A DNA stretch of 64,000 nt from an uncultured Bartonella sp. (GTDB taxonomy: Bacteria; Pseudomonadota; Alphaproteobacteria; Rhizobiales; Rhizobiaceae). The notes beneath the pieces were generated by a model. That model ran no database searches. It was not told the DNA's origin and saw only the letters and a program-made list of their open reading frames with translations. The stretch covers positions 26,308 through 90,307 of the forward strand of contig CALYQL010000011.1 of assembly GCA_945285915.1 (NCBI GenBank), read 5' to 3'. The translations under genes were made by a program, and so were the position numbers. Shown piece after piece: positions 46,683 through 55,965 of the stretch (the first letter of the stretch is position 1; each line of letters begins with the position of its first letter).

Positions 46683-48047
46683 CTATATCCTACTAATTTT
46701 CTTACCCAAATAATTTGCTACTTCAACAATGCTCAAGTTTTCGTTCAAAAGCTTACCAAATTTGCTATCCGATGCATTATCCGACTGAAATAAATTATAA
46801 CACCCTTCACCTGTCGCAACTGCGGTATATGGAAACGGTACAGTAGCCACACAGGCTTTGGCACATGCAGTTAGATGTATTGGCGAGATAGTTTTATTAT
46901 TGAAATAGTCAATAAGATATTGCCCATCTTTTTGCACATTTGATAGACCCGAATGGCAATATGGGGCACCTGCACAGCAAAAAACATTTGCTGCTGCATC
47001 ATGTTGATTAGTGGCATATCCTATTTCCATAAGATCATTTAAAATTGTCTGAACTTCGTTTTCCTCACAATTAGGAATAATGATGCCTTGGTGATGGGTT
47101 ATGCGAATTGCACTGTCGGTATGTCGTTTGGCTACGATCGCCGCCGTTTTTCTCATTTGTTCGGCCGTTAACCGCCCAAGGGCAGGGCGCGCACCAATGT
47201 AAAATAAATTATCTTGATATTGCGGAAAACTGCCAATGAGCGATTGTTTTTTTATCGCTTCAGGAAAACACGTAACAGGCTTATCGATATTATATGGAAA
47301 ATTGTTACGAATTGCCTGCAGGAATTCTGAATACTGTGGCAATTTACATAAATGCTTCATGCGTGTGACTGTCGGGAATTGCTCATGTATTTTTACAAGA
47401 CATTCAAGGCAGGATTTTATAAAATCTACAGCGTGCGTAGCATCAATACTTCCTTCAGCATTAGCACAACCGGTTGAATAGTCAGGTCTTGAAGCAAAAC
47501 CAAAATTAAATTTTTGACCGTCTTCATTTGACGATAACCAGATGTCAGCAATATGATCGACAACTGTTGTTGTTTCGGCACCATTAATTAAAAAACCAAA
47601 TTTTGGCGAAAGAACAAAAAACTCCTTAGTCGTTTGCAACATCTCAAGCAATTTTGTTCCAATAAGGGTGGTGTCTATTGCCATAGATTTGTCGATTCCG
47701 GCCGTTGGTGCAACCATAACATTACGTAAATCATCACCTTCAGGCGTTAATGGTCCTAAACCTAATGATAGTAATGTGTCTACAAGCTTTTCTTCATGAT
47801 GTTTTTGCACACCACGAAGTTGTAAATTTCCTCTTGTTGTGAGTTCAATCTGACCGTCTGCATATTGCGTTGTTGCTTCTGCAACCCCCACCATTTGCGT
47901 TGATAGCAATTGCCCAAGAGGTAATTTGACACGACAGATCCCACCGTCATTTGCTTTAGGCATACGAAATAGCCCCGGACAAGCAAAGCGACGATCCTTA
48001 ACAGCATGGATTTCTCTCTTGTTTTGATCGCAGGTGGGTTGCTTCAT
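46683..48047 (-). CDS. cobG: Precorrin-3B synthase (oxygen-dependent)
   Basis: CobG hydroxylates C20 with O2 and forms the gamma-lactone, the step that defines the aerobic cobalamin route. The 454-residue protein has the nitrite/sulfite reductase layout: RRFACPGLFRMPKANDGGICRVKLP, QIELTTRGNLQLRGV and the Fe-S cysteines CCAGAPYCHSG and TACAKACVA. First gene of the leftward cob cluster, with AGGAGCAAG before its ATG, and divergent from cobL across 45 bases. Confidence 0.93.
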   Translation of the reverse strand: MKQPTCDQNKREIHAVKDRRFACPGLFRMPKANDGGICRVKLPLGQLLSTQMVGVAEATTQYADGQIELTTRGNLQLRGVQKHHEEKLVDTLLSLGLGPLTPEGDDLRNVMVAPTAGIDKSMAIDTTLIGTKLLEMLQTTKEFFVLSPKFGFLINGAETTTVVDHIADIWLSSNEDGQKFNFGFASRPDYSTGCANAEGSIDATHAVDFIKSCLECLVKIHEQFPTVTRMKHLCKLPQYSEFLQAIRNNFPYNIDKPVTCFPEAIKKQSLIGSFPQYQDNLFYIGARPALGRLTAEQMRKTAAIVAKRHTDSAIRITHHQGIIIPNCEENEVQTILNDLMEIGYATNQHDAAANVFCCAGAPYCHSGLSNVQKDGQYLIDYFNNKTISPIHLTACAKACVATVPFPYTAVATGEGCYNLFQSDNASDSKFGKLLNENLSIVEVANYLGKKISRI

Positions 48048-48092
48048 CTCGACTTGCTCCTAAGATTTATAGATTCTATAGGATTTAAATAG

Positions 48093-49340
48093 GTGGTAAC
48101 AATTTATCGATCAACGAAAATGGAAAAAAAACCTTGGCTTACAATAATTGGTATCGGCGATAATGGCTGGGAGAGTCTCACTTTAGAACAACAAGGGAAA
48201 ATTACCCATGCAGATGTGATTTTTGGCGGTCGTCGCCATCTTGATTTTTTGCCAACAGACTTACGCGCGACCTTACAAGCATGGCCATCGCCTTTTTCTA
48301 AAGGAATAGATAATCTGCTGAAATATCGCTACTCTGGGTTGAATGTCGTTGTTCTTGCCAGTGGTGATCCAATGCATTTTGGTGTTGGGGTTACAATAAC
48401 TAAGCGCTTACCAATTGAAGAGATGATCGTTTTACCACATTCATCATCATTTTCACTTGCGGCAGCACGTTTAGGCTGGGCTTTGCAAGATGCCGTTTGC
48501 TTGTCTGTGCTTGATCGCGCTTTTGACAAGATCAGTCGCTATCTTCAGGAAAAAACACGTTTACTGGTCTTATCGGAAAATAAAGAGACACCAAAAATAT
48601 TGGCGAAACTTTTATCCGATCGAGGTTTTGGTCAAAGTCGTTTTATTGTGCTTGAGCATTTAGGTGGGCAGAAAGAAAGGATCTTAACCAGCAAAGCACA
48701 TAATTATAATGTAATTGATAATGCCGACCTTAATATTGTGGCGATTGAATGTATGCCTGATGATAATAGCAAAGCATTATCTTTATATTCTGCGCTTCCG
48801 GACAGTGCTTTCCATCACGATGGGCAACTGACCAAACAAGACATTAGAGCAGTAACTCTGGCGCATTTGGCACCAAGATATGGTGAATTATTATGGGATG
48901 TTGGGGCAGGTTGCGGTTCAATTTCGATTGAATGGTTGCGTGGGACAGCGAACACACGCGCCATTGCAATAGAACAAAATGAAGATCGTCAAAAAATTAT
49001 CCTTGAAAATGCGCGGAATTTGGGCGTTCCTCAAATAGAGCTTGTGAAAGGTAAGGCACCTGATGCCTTAGCAGGATTAGATAATCCAGATGCTATATTC
49101 ATTGGTGGAGGATTTACCAAACCCGATGTCTTTGAAATTTGCTGGGAAAATCTAAAGTCGGGTGGTCGACTGGTTGCAAATGGGGTGACGCTAGAAACCT
49201 CAACACTCTTAACCACGCAAGCGAAGAAAATTGGCGCGCGTTTAATCAATGTAAGTATATCTGAAGCAGGGGTGTTAGGCGGATTTCATGTCTGGCGTCC
49301 TGCATTGCCTGTAACCATTATGGTTGCAGAAAAAAGTTAA
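48093..49340 (+). CDS. cobL: Precorrin-6Y C5,15-methyltransferase (decarboxylating)
   Basis: CobL methylates C5 and C15 and removes the C12 acetate carboxyl. The 415-residue protein has both domains: N-terminal CobE/CbiE-like methylase (PWLTIIGIGDNGWESL, VIFGGRRHLDFLP, VLASGDPMHFGVG) and C-terminal CbiT-like methylase (LWDVGAGCGSISIEWLRG, AIEQNEDRQKII, DAIFIGGGF). GTG at 48093 has AGGA nine bases upstream; ATG at 48120 gives a more typical N-terminus but lacks a ribosome site. cobK, cobM and cobF are not in the window. Confidence 0.93.
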   Translation: MVTIYRSTKMEKKPWLTIIGIGDNGWESLTLEQQGKITHADVIFGGRRHLDFLPTDLRATLQAWPSPFSKGIDNLLKYRYSGLNVVVLASGDPMHFGVGVTITKRLPIEEMIVLPHSSSFSLAAARLGWALQDAVCLSVLDRAFDKISRYLQEKTRLLVLSENKETPKILAKLLSDRGFGQSRFIVLEHLGGQKERILTSKAHNYNVIDNADLNIVAIECMPDDNSKALSLYSALPDSAFHHDGQLTKQDIRAVTLAHLAPRYGELLWDVGAGCGSISIEWLRGTANTRAIAIEQNEDRQKIILENARNLGVPQIELVKGKAPDALAGLDNPDAIFIGGGFTKPDVFEICWENLKSGGRLVANGVTLETSTLLTTQAKKIGARLINVSISEAGVLGGFHVWRPALPVTIMVAEKS

Positions 49341-49456
49341 TCACAGAGCTTTTATGCTACTTTAACGTGTATATTCCAGTTTCAGATTGACATTTGATAA
49401 TTTTTCGTTCGATATGCAGCCATTATTATGCGGTTCGCAACAAAGGTATAAAAACA

Positions 49457-49693
49457 ATGGCAGAACGATCGCAACATTTACAAGATCTTTTTCTTAATGC
49501 AGTCCGTAAGCAAAAGATTTCCCTTACAATTTTTCTCGTAAACGGTGTCAAATTAACTGGCATTGTTACTTCATTTGACAATTTCTGTGTTTTATTGCGT
49601 CGTGATGGTCATTCACAGCTGGTTTATAAACACGCCATTTCAACCATCATGCCAGGTCAACCTGTGCAGATGCTTGATGAAGATGATGAATAG
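49457..49693 (+). CDS. hfq: RNA chaperone Hfq
   Basis: Hfq forms a hexamer that pairs small RNAs with mRNAs. The 78-residue protein has Sm1 ([23 protein letters not shown], split at residues 7-29) and Sm2 with the YKHAIS motif. ATG at 49457 gives the usual [13 protein letters not shown] beginning; the frame is open upstream but the added residues are not Hfq. hflX follows 51 bases later, the normal proteobacterial arrangement. The tail is short and acidic (EDDE). Confidence 0.97.
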   Translation: MAERSQHLQDLFLNAVRKQKISLTIFLVNGVKLTGIVTSFDNFCVLLRRDGHSQLVYKHAISTIMPGQPVQMLDEDDE

Positions 49694-49744
49694 GGCTGCA
49701 AACCAGCTCTATGAATTCTAAATCAAGTTTGCGATCATACAGCG

Positions 49745-51097
49745 ATGATAGATAATAACGATAGAGTAGGGAAGCTGATTTCGCGAGAAACGGCGGTAAC
49801 GCGTGCTATCGTTATTGTCCCTATTATTCGTGAGCACGATAACACAAAAAATGTTGATCGTCCGGTTCAACCACGCGTTGCTGAAGCTGTAGGGCTTGCA
49901 CGCGCCATTCGGCTAGATGTTGTAGTAAGCAAAGCAATTAACGTCGCCGAGCCTAAGCCCGCTACGCTTATTGGACAAGGTAAAGTCGCCGAATTAGCGC
50001 AAGAAATAACAGAGAATGAAATAGAACTGGCGGTTATAGATCATTCACTATCGCCAATTCAGCAACGCAATCTTGAAAAAGAGTGGAATTGTAAAGTCAT
50101 TGACCGCACGGCACTGATTCTCGAAATTTTTGGTGATCGGGCAAGAACGAAAGAGGGTGTACTGCAGGTTGAACTGGCACATCTCAACTACCAAAAAGGG
50201 CGTTTGGTAAGAAGTTGGACCCACTTGGAACGGCAAAGAGGTGGTGGAGGCTTTCTTGGTGGACCAGGTGAAACACAGATAGAGTCTGACCGACGCATTT
50301 TACAAGAAAAAATAGTGCGCATTAAACGAGAGCTGGAAACAGTTGTCAGAACGCGTGCTTTACATCGGGCAAAACGAAAAAAAATTCCTTATCCTGTTGT
50401 GGCGCTGGTTGGGTATACCAATGCCGGTAAATCGACATTGTTTAATCGGCTAACAGGTGCAGATGTTTTGGCCAAAGATATGCTTTTTGCAACCCTCGAT
50501 CCTACTCTCAGAAAAGTTGTGCTTCCCGATGGTCAATCTGCCATTTTATCCGATACTGTGGGCTTTATCTCAGATTTGCCAACGCATTTAATTGCCGCGT
50601 TCAGGGCAACACTAGAAGAAGTCGTTGAAGCTGATCTTATTATCCATGTGCGTGATATGTCAGATGTCCAACACCGTGAACACGCGCAAAATGTTCTTGA
50701 AATCTTGGCAAGTCTGGGTGTCGATATTGACGATCCCAATCACATTATTGAAGTTTGGAATAAAGTCGACTTACTGGATGAAAAAGCTATTTCATTGTTA
50801 CGTGATAATGCTTTGTCTTCTGCGAATAAAGCAATATTGGTGTCCGCAATAACCGGTGAGAGGATAGACACCCTACTCTCTGTCATTGGTAAGCAAATAT
50901 CCGGAGAGATGATGGAACGGGAAGTATTGCTAAAACCCAATGAGTTTTACCTGCTTGATTGGTTTTACAACAATGCTGGTAAAGTTGAACAAACCCCACA
51001 GGACGACGGAACAGTTCTGGTATGTGCCACGTTGAACCGGTTGGCGAATGATCGATTAAACAAGATTTTATCTGGTAAGGATAAAGGGAATATTTGA
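49745..51097 (+). CDS. hflX: Ribosome-associated GTPase HflX
   Basis: HflX splits stalled 70S ribosomes under stress. The 450-residue protein has the glycine-rich N-terminal domain (PATLIGQGKVAEL, VIDHSLSPIQQRNLEK, RQRGGGGFLGGPGETQIESD) and G domain motifs GYTNAGKST (P-loop), DTVGF (G3) and NKVD (G4). Start ATG 49745. Co-directional with hfq. Confidence 0.96.
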   Translation: MIDNNDRVGKLISRETAVTRAIVIVPIIREHDNTKNVDRPVQPRVAEAVGLARAIRLDVVVSKAINVAEPKPATLIGQGKVAELAQEITENEIELAVIDHSLSPIQQRNLEKEWNCKVIDRTALILEIFGDRARTKEGVLQVELAHLNYQKGRLVRSWTHLERQRGGGGFLGGPGETQIESDRRILQEKIVRIKRELETVVRTRALHRAKRKKIPYPVVALVGYTNAGKSTLFNRLTGADVLAKDMLFATLDPTLRKVVLPDGQSAILSDTVGFISDLPTHLIAAFRATLEEVVEADLIIHVRDMSDVQHREHAQNVLEILASLGVDIDDPNHIIEVWNKVDLLDEKAISLLRDNALSSANKAILVSAITGERIDTLLSVIGKQISGEMMEREVLLKPNEFYLLDWFYNNAGKVEQTPQDDGTVLVCATLNRLANDRLNKILSGKDKGNI

Positions 51098-51128
51098 TCT
51101 GCCTAACCGCTTATGGAGACGTACATAA

Positions 51129-51665
51129 ATGACTTTATATTGTTTAAACGGTATTTCTCCGCAAATTGAAGACCCAGAAAATACATGGATAGCAGAAAGC
51201 GCCGAAGTTATCGGCAAAATCATATTAAAAAAGAAAGCTAGCATATGGTTTGGCGCGGTTTTGCGGGGCGATAATGACCTCATAAGCATCGGCGAGGGGA
51301 CAAATATTCAGGATATGTCTGTTGTCCATACCGATAAAGGCATTCAGGTTTCCATCGGAAAAAACTGCACTATCGGGCATAAAGCAATTATCCACGGGTG
51401 CCAGATAGAAGATAATTGTCTGATCGGCATGGGATCAATTATCATGAACAATGCCCATATTGGTGAAAATTCTATTGTTGGTGCTGGTAGTTTAGTAACG
51501 CAAGGTAAGATATTTCCTAGACGCTCTTTGATAATGGGTAACCCTGCACGCGTTATCCGTGAATTATCCGATTATGAAGTCAATAATATTCCTAGGTCTG
51601 CGGAACATTACTATTGTAATGCCATGCATTTTAAACAAAATTTGACACCTGCCATATCTTCATAA
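51129..51665 (+). CDS. Gamma-carbonic anhydrase-like protein (YrdA/PaaY family)
   Basis: 178-residue left-handed beta-helix protein built of hexapeptide turns (IQDMSVVHTDKGIQVSIGKN). The zinc histidines of the gamma class are in place: VVHTD, then IGHKAIIHGC. The C-terminal VKFPRR-like KIFPRRSLIMGNPAR helix entry is typical of YrdA. Whether it hydrates CO2 is not known for most of these short members. It may be co-transcribed with hflX, 31 bases upstream. Confidence 0.88.
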   Translation: MTLYCLNGISPQIEDPENTWIAESAEVIGKIILKKKASIWFGAVLRGDNDLISIGEGTNIQDMSVVHTDKGIQVSIGKNCTIGHKAIIHGCQIEDNCLIGMGSIIMNNAHIGENSIVGAGSLVTQGKIFPRRSLIMGNPARVIRELSDYEVNNIPRSAEHYYCNAMHFKQNLTPAISS

Positions 51666-51747
51666 ATTGACTTTAAGGGTATCATAAATCTAGTTTCCTT
51701 CAGGATTCGGATTTAATTGGCTCAGCATTCGTATAGGCGGTCTTACA

Positions 51748-52734
51748 ATGAGATTTCTTCCAGACAAATTTCTTTGTGCTTTAATTGTATCAATCATTAT
51801 CGCAAGCATTGCACCAATTTCAGGTGAGGCGGCTGACTGGTTTTCATTATTAACGCAGATTTTTGTCGGATTGTTGTTTTTTCTGCATGGAGCTAAATTA
51901 CCACGCCAAGCAGTCGTTGCCGGCATTATTCATTGGCGTTTACATTTGGCTGTATTTGTTTCGACATTCGTATTGTTCCCGATATTGGGTATATTAGCCG
52001 GTTTTCTCATTCCTGGATTGAAAGAATCCGCCTTTTACGCCGGAATTTTATATCTCTGTGTTTTACCGTCCACCGTACAATCTTCTATAGCATTTACATC
52101 TATTGCCGGCGGAAATGTTCCAGCTGCTATTGTTTCTGCCTCGGCATCCAATATTTTTGGTATGTTCTTGACACCGCTATTGGTTGGCTTATTGTTTTCA
52201 GTGGGCAGCAACAAATCCGGCATGTCGGCATCTGCCTTTGAGTCAATTCTTGTTCAACTTCTTTTACCTTTTGTGCTTGGTCAAATTTGCCAACGTTGGA
52301 TAGGAAATTTCATTATTAAACATAAGGCACTTACGTCTATTGTTGATCGCGGCTCCATTATTCTAGTTGTTTATCTGGCATTTAGCGAAGCGACGACAAG
52401 CGGCCTATGGCATACAACAAGTTGGCATGATTTAATTATTATGATTGTCATTGATGTTGTTTTGTTGGCAATCGTTCTATTGGTAACCTGGTATGGTTCA
52501 AAATTATTAGGTTTCAACCTCAAGGATCGTATCACAATAACATTTTGTGGTTCTAAAAAGAGTTTGGCTAGCGGTGCCCCTATGGCCAATGCCATTTTTG
52601 CCGGTATAGGTGGCGGGAAAATCGGCGCAATTGTGCTACCGCTTATGTTATTTCACCAAATCCAGTTGATGGTGTGTACAATAATCGCGCGTCATCTATC
52701 CGAAAGAAAAAGCAAAGATGATGAAAACGAATAA
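51748..52734 (+). CDS. SLC10A7/YfeH-like bile acid:sodium symporter family protein
   Basis: 328-residue inner-membrane protein with about ten hydrophobic segments, starting FLCALIVSIIIASIAPI and including the family motif QIFVGLLFFLHGAKLPRQAV, VLPSTVQSSIAFTSIAGGNV and FCGSKKSLASGAPMANAIF. It belongs to the YfeH/SLC10A7 branch rather than true bile acid carriers; the substrate is unknown. Its 3' end overlaps the next gene by 17 bases. Confidence 0.88.
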   Translation: MRFLPDKFLCALIVSIIIASIAPISGEAADWFSLLTQIFVGLLFFLHGAKLPRQAVVAGIIHWRLHLAVFVSTFVLFPILGILAGFLIPGLKESAFYAGILYLCVLPSTVQSSIAFTSIAGGNVPAAIVSASASNIFGMFLTPLLVGLLFSVGSNKSGMSASAFESILVQLLLPFVLGQICQRWIGNFIIKHKALTSIVDRGSIILVVYLAFSEATTSGLWHTTSWHDLIIMIVIDVVLLAIVLLVTWYGSKLLGFNLKDRITITFCGSKKSLASGAPMANAIFAGIGGGKIGAIVLPLMLFHQIQLMVCTIIARHLSERKSKDDENE

Positions 52735-53533
52735 AAAAGAATTGGAACGGCTCTACAATCTTGGGTTAAAACTTGAAAAACAAGGGGATTTTGACGGCGC
52801 AGCCGATGCTTATCAGCAAGCCCTAAAGGTAGATCCGCAAGATTTCGGTGGTATAAAAGTCCGTTTGGCTTCAATGGGAAGAGGGGAAGTGCCTGAAATT
52901 GCCTCCCGAGCTTACGTTTCTACATTATTCGACCAAAATGCAGAAATGTTTGATTATATTTTAGTAGATCAACTTGGATATAACGTACCATTCCAATTGC
53001 GGGATACTGTGGGAAGATGCTTCGCTAAGAAAACTTTTGATAAAATGCTGGATCTCGGTTGTGGAACCGGTCTGTCGGGTGAAGCATTTGAGGATATTAC
53101 AGATCAGAGAACTGGCGTTGACCTGTCAGAAAACATGGTTGAAATCTCTCATGAAAAAATGCTTTACGAGCACCTTTTTGTTGGTGATGTCATTGATTTC
53201 GTTAACAAAGCAGACGACAAATGGAACCTGATAGTGGCCACTGATGTTCTGCCTTATATGGGAGATATCAAGCTATTTTTTAATGGTGTTTCCAAATGTT
53301 TGGAGCCCAACGGTTTATTTGGATTTTCAACTGAAATCCTTTCATTGGACGCATTCAAAGGTTGCAATTATAGCGTTGGTCCACACCAACGTTTTGCCCA
53401 CCAACAACGATATATTGAAACGGAATTGGCTGATAACAAGCTTCGTCTTGTTGAAGTTGAAGACATCACCGTGCGTGCAGAACAAGGCGAACCGGTGCCT
53501 GGACAATTATATTTAGTTGAAAAGATAGTTTAA
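52718..53533 (+). CDS. TPR-containing SAM-dependent methyltransferase
   Basis: 271-residue cytoplasmic protein. The first 45 residues form one TPR unit (LYNLGLKLEKQGDFDGAADAYQQALKVDP); the rest is a class I methyltransferase with SAM motif LDLGCGTGLSGEAF (111-124), GVDLSENMVEIS (motif II) and LIVATDVLPYMGDI (motif IV). Similar TPR-fused methyltransferases are common in Hyphomicrobiales, some annotated as C-methyltransferases; the substrate is unknown. It starts within the end of the transporter gene, so the two are probably coupled. Confidence 0.85.
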   Translation: MMKTNKKELERLYNLGLKLEKQGDFDGAADAYQQALKVDPQDFGGIKVRLASMGRGEVPEIASRAYVSTLFDQNAEMFDYILVDQLGYNVPFQLRDTVGRCFAKKTFDKMLDLGCGTGLSGEAFEDITDQRTGVDLSENMVEISHEKMLYEHLFVGDVIDFVNKADDKWNLIVATDVLPYMGDIKLFFNGVSKCLEPNGLFGFSTEILSLDAFKGCNYSVGPHQRFAHQQRYIETELADNKLRLVEVEDITVRAEQGEPVPGQLYLVEKIV

Positions 53534-53634
53534 CTCACTTTTTGAATATGTTTTTCATTGACGAAGAATTCAATCGTTATTAATGCGGAATTATTCATTT
53601 AACTAAACTTTAATTATTATTCGCGGAGAAACTC

Positions 53635-53835
53635 ATGCCTCGTTGGTTAAAAATAACATTAAGTGTTATCGGATTTATAATCGCAATAAATTTGGGCCGG
53701 GCTATTGGTCATATGTCTCAAGACTCTCTGGGCGGTAATGTATCTATTATCATCTTGATCGTTGTTGTTGTCTTCGTCGTTATATATGCTCGCAGAGACC
53801 AGATTAGATCTTTCTTTGATAAAGATTCAAAATAG
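53635..53835 (+). CDS. Small membrane protein of unknown function
   Basis: 66 residues with two hydrophobic helices (LKITLSVIGFIIAINLG at about 5-21 and VSIIILIVVVVFVVIYA at about 36-52) and a charged C-terminal tail RRDQIRSFFDKDSK. CGGAGAAACTC precedes the ATG. No family recognised. Confidence 0.65.
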   Translation: MPRWLKITLSVIGFIIAINLGRAIGHMSQDSLGGNVSIIILIVVVVFVVIYARRDQIRSFFDKDSK

Positions 53836-54030
53836 TTCCATAATATATCTTATGCGATCTTTAGGTATTTTTAGGATTGTCTCGGAATATCACCGGAATA
53901 CCTGAATCTAACAGATTTTAATACCGATATATGCAAACGTGTTATAATATGACACCACACATTTATCGGTATTATTTTTTTCACCTGTGACACAAGTTTA
54001 TATCGGTCATTTTTCAATTTTTTAGGCCTA

Positions 54031-54055
54031 CAAAAAGGCACCAAATTTTGGTGTC
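54031..54055 (-). terminator. Leftward rho-independent terminator
   Basis: CACCAAA-T-TTTGGTG stem (54039-54053), extended by a G-C and a G-T pair; on the minus strand it is followed by TTTTTG. It lies 317 bases beyond the stop of the leftward MBL gene and could end that operon. Confidence 0.6.
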
Positions 54056-54179
54056 AAAATTTATTTTTCATCAGCATTTTTACTAGCGGCCATTATTTTC
54101 ACTGCTAACCGTTAGAACAGACGCCGGTCGCAGATGATGGTTTAGCTGTCATCAAACAGTATGATACATCAAATTAAAA

Positions 54180-54342
54180 TCTAATTGCTGAAAAAGATAG
54201 AAAAACACTAGCAGGGCTTCAATTTTAATCGTTAATTCGTCCCTGCTCTATTTCACGCACATGTCGATTATAAGCCAATTACATTGTCAGCGTGCCGTTA
54301 GATTTATAACGGTGTGTGTCCGGATAAAGCCGACACTTTTTT
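54180..54342 (+). ncRNA. Possible small RNA ending in a terminator
   Basis: In a 535-base gene-free gap, the plus strand has a stem AGCAGGG (54210-54216) with CCCTGCT (54241-54247) and, 70 bases on, a hairpin with a T-run (54316-54342). No coding frame leads into that terminator; the nearest rightward gene stops 480 bases earlier. This looks like the 3' part of a small RNA, or a very long 3' UTR of the small membrane protein gene. The 5' end is a guess. Confidence 0.3.
54316..54342 (+). terminator. Rightward rho-independent terminator
   Basis: GTGTC/GACAC with inner GG/CC across a one-base bulge, six-base loop, then six T residues (54337-54342). It does not face the leftward MBL gene in the right direction to be its terminator. 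Confidence 0.65.
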
Positions 54343-54371
54343 ATTTATCCCTATGAAAATATTGCGTTTTT

Positions 54372-55181
54372 TTAGGCATCAACCTCAAAGGTTAGTCCGT
54401 GATAGGCAGGCTCAACATTTTCTGGCGTATATTTTGAGACCTCATCATAATCTAAAGGAACATGCATATGAGTTAAAATCACGCGTTTTGCGCCCAATTT
54501 TTGTGACCATTCAACCGCTTCATCGACAGAGAAATGACTTGGATGCGTACGATATTGCAAAGCATCAATAATAAGAACATCTAAGTTTTTCAAATGAGCA
54601 GGCGTTTCTTCTGGAAATTCATTGACGTCAGTGCAATAGGCAACATTTCCAACGCGAAACCCAAGCGAGTGGATATCGCCATGTATCTGTAAAACTGGAA
54701 ATAGTGGGATTGCCCCACCCGGCCCTGAAATCATCAGCTCTTTATAAGGCGTTATTTGATGTCGTTTCAGAATTGGTGGGTAATTGGAACCTTTTGGTGT
54801 CGTAAAACAATAACCAAAAGCTTCATTTAATCGTTTGAATGTTGCATCATCAGCATAAATATCAATCAGTTGTTTTTTGCTAATGGCATATGTACGAAGG
54901 TCATCTATTCCATGGATATGATCGGCATGGGCATGGGTATAAACCACTGATGTAATGTCATCGACATTGGCCGCAACCATTTGCGAACGAAAATCAGGAC
55001 CAGTATCAACAACAATAGTGGTTTTATCTCCATTTGCCGCAATGCGTTGGATAAGCAGAGAAGCGCGGTATCGATAATTTTTGGGATTAGTAGGGTTACA
55101 AGCGCCCCAATCACCATTTGCCCGCGGAACCCCGGGAGAAGAGCCGCAACCAAGTATCGTAAACTTGTAGCGATCTTTCAT
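54372..55181 (-). CDS. Metallo-beta-lactamase fold phosphodiesterase (PhnP-like)
   Basis: 269-residue cytoplasmic hydrolase. It starts FTILGCGSSPGVPRANGDWG, a PhnP/RNase Z-like opening, and has the metal motif YTHAHADHIHGIDDLR (H-x-H-x-D-H), a distal DVNEFPEE, and LTHMHVPLDYDEV at the end. PhnP acts on 5-phosphoribosyl 1,2-cyclic phosphate, but no phn genes are near and members of this branch usually follow tatD, as here (eight bases away). Exact substrate unknown. Confidence 0.87.
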   Translation of the reverse strand: MKDRYKFTILGCGSSPGVPRANGDWGACNPTNPKNYRYRASLLIQRIAANGDKTTIVVDTGPDFRSQMVAANVDDITSVVYTHAHADHIHGIDDLRTYAISKKQLIDIYADDATFKRLNEAFGYCFTTPKGSNYPPILKRHQITPYKELMISGPGGAIPLFPVLQIHGDIHSLGFRVGNVAYCTDVNEFPEETPAHLKNLDVLIIDALQYRTHPSHFSVDEAVEWSQKLGAKRVILTHMHVPLDYDEVSKYTPENVEPAYHGLTFEVDA

Positions 55182-55189
55182 TGCCTACC

Positions 55190-55963
55190 CTATTTCATCT
55201 TGGAGAAAATGCGAAATGCATTTTCAGTTGTTGTCTTTGCTATTTCGTCAAATTCTACATCTAATAGTTGTGCCAATACTAGCGCGGTTTGTTTAACAAA
55301 GGAAGGTTCATTTGTTTTGCCACGATAAGGAACTGGTGCCAGATAGGGCGCATCTGTTTCAACAAGCAGTCGATCATGGGGAATCGTCTTAGCAACTGAG
55401 CGCACATTTTCAGCGCTTTTGAATGTCAATATTCCCGAAAACGAAACATAACCGCCAATTTCAACAGCTGTTTTTGCAAGTTTTTCTCCAGAAGAGAAAC
55501 TGTGCAAAATAAAGGGAAACGCTCCCTCTTTTGTTTGTTCTGTCAAAATCTCACCGGTATCATCATCAGCATCTCTTGTGTGAATAACCAATGGCAATTG
55601 GCTTTCACGAGCGGCAATAATATGTTCGATAAAATTCCGTTTCTGCTCAGCTGGTGTCGCGTAATCGTAGTGATAATCCAGCCCCACTTCACCAATCGCT
55701 ACAACTTTTGGCTGTTTGGCAAATTCCAGCAGTTTTTCCGCGGTTGTATCTGGTTCTTCATGGGAACTGCTTGGATGTGTGCCAACAGAACAAAATACAT
55801 GTTCATGAGAATTTGATATATCCAAAAGGCGCTGCATATTTCCAACCAAGGTTGAAATCGTGATCATGCGAGCGACGCCTTCGGCTGCTGCACGTTGCAA
55901 AACACCGTCAATATCTTGTGAAAGCTCATCAAAATCCAAATGGCAATGTGTATCAACAAGCAT
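55190..55963 (-). CDS. TatD family metal-dependent DNase
   Basis: 257-residue TIM-barrel hydrolase of the TatD family, linked to 3'-5' DNA trimming and repair. Metal ligands are visible in LVDTHCHLDFDEL, GEVGLDYHYDY, VIHTRDADDD, ILHSFSSG and ETDAPYLAPVPYRGK. Its start is two bases after the metG stop, so it is in the same operon. The organism has other possible TatD paralogues outside the window, so no letter is assigned. Confidence 0.94.
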   Translation of the reverse strand: MLVDTHCHLDFDELSQDIDGVLQRAAAEGVARMITISTLVGNMQRLLDISNSHEHVFCSVGTHPSSSHEEPDTTAEKLLEFAKQPKVVAIGEVGLDYHYDYATPAEQKRNFIEHIIAARESQLPLVIHTRDADDDTGEILTEQTKEGAFPFILHSFSSGEKLAKTAVEIGGYVSFSGILTFKSAENVRSVAKTIPHDRLLVETDAPYLAPVPYRGKTNEPSFVKQTALVLAQLLDVEFDEIAKTTTENAFRIFSKMK

Positions 55964-55965
55964 GA

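Noticed and set aside
48048..48092. Cobalamin riboswitch between cobG and cobL
   Set aside because: The gap is only 45 bases and no B12-box-like sequence is visible there.
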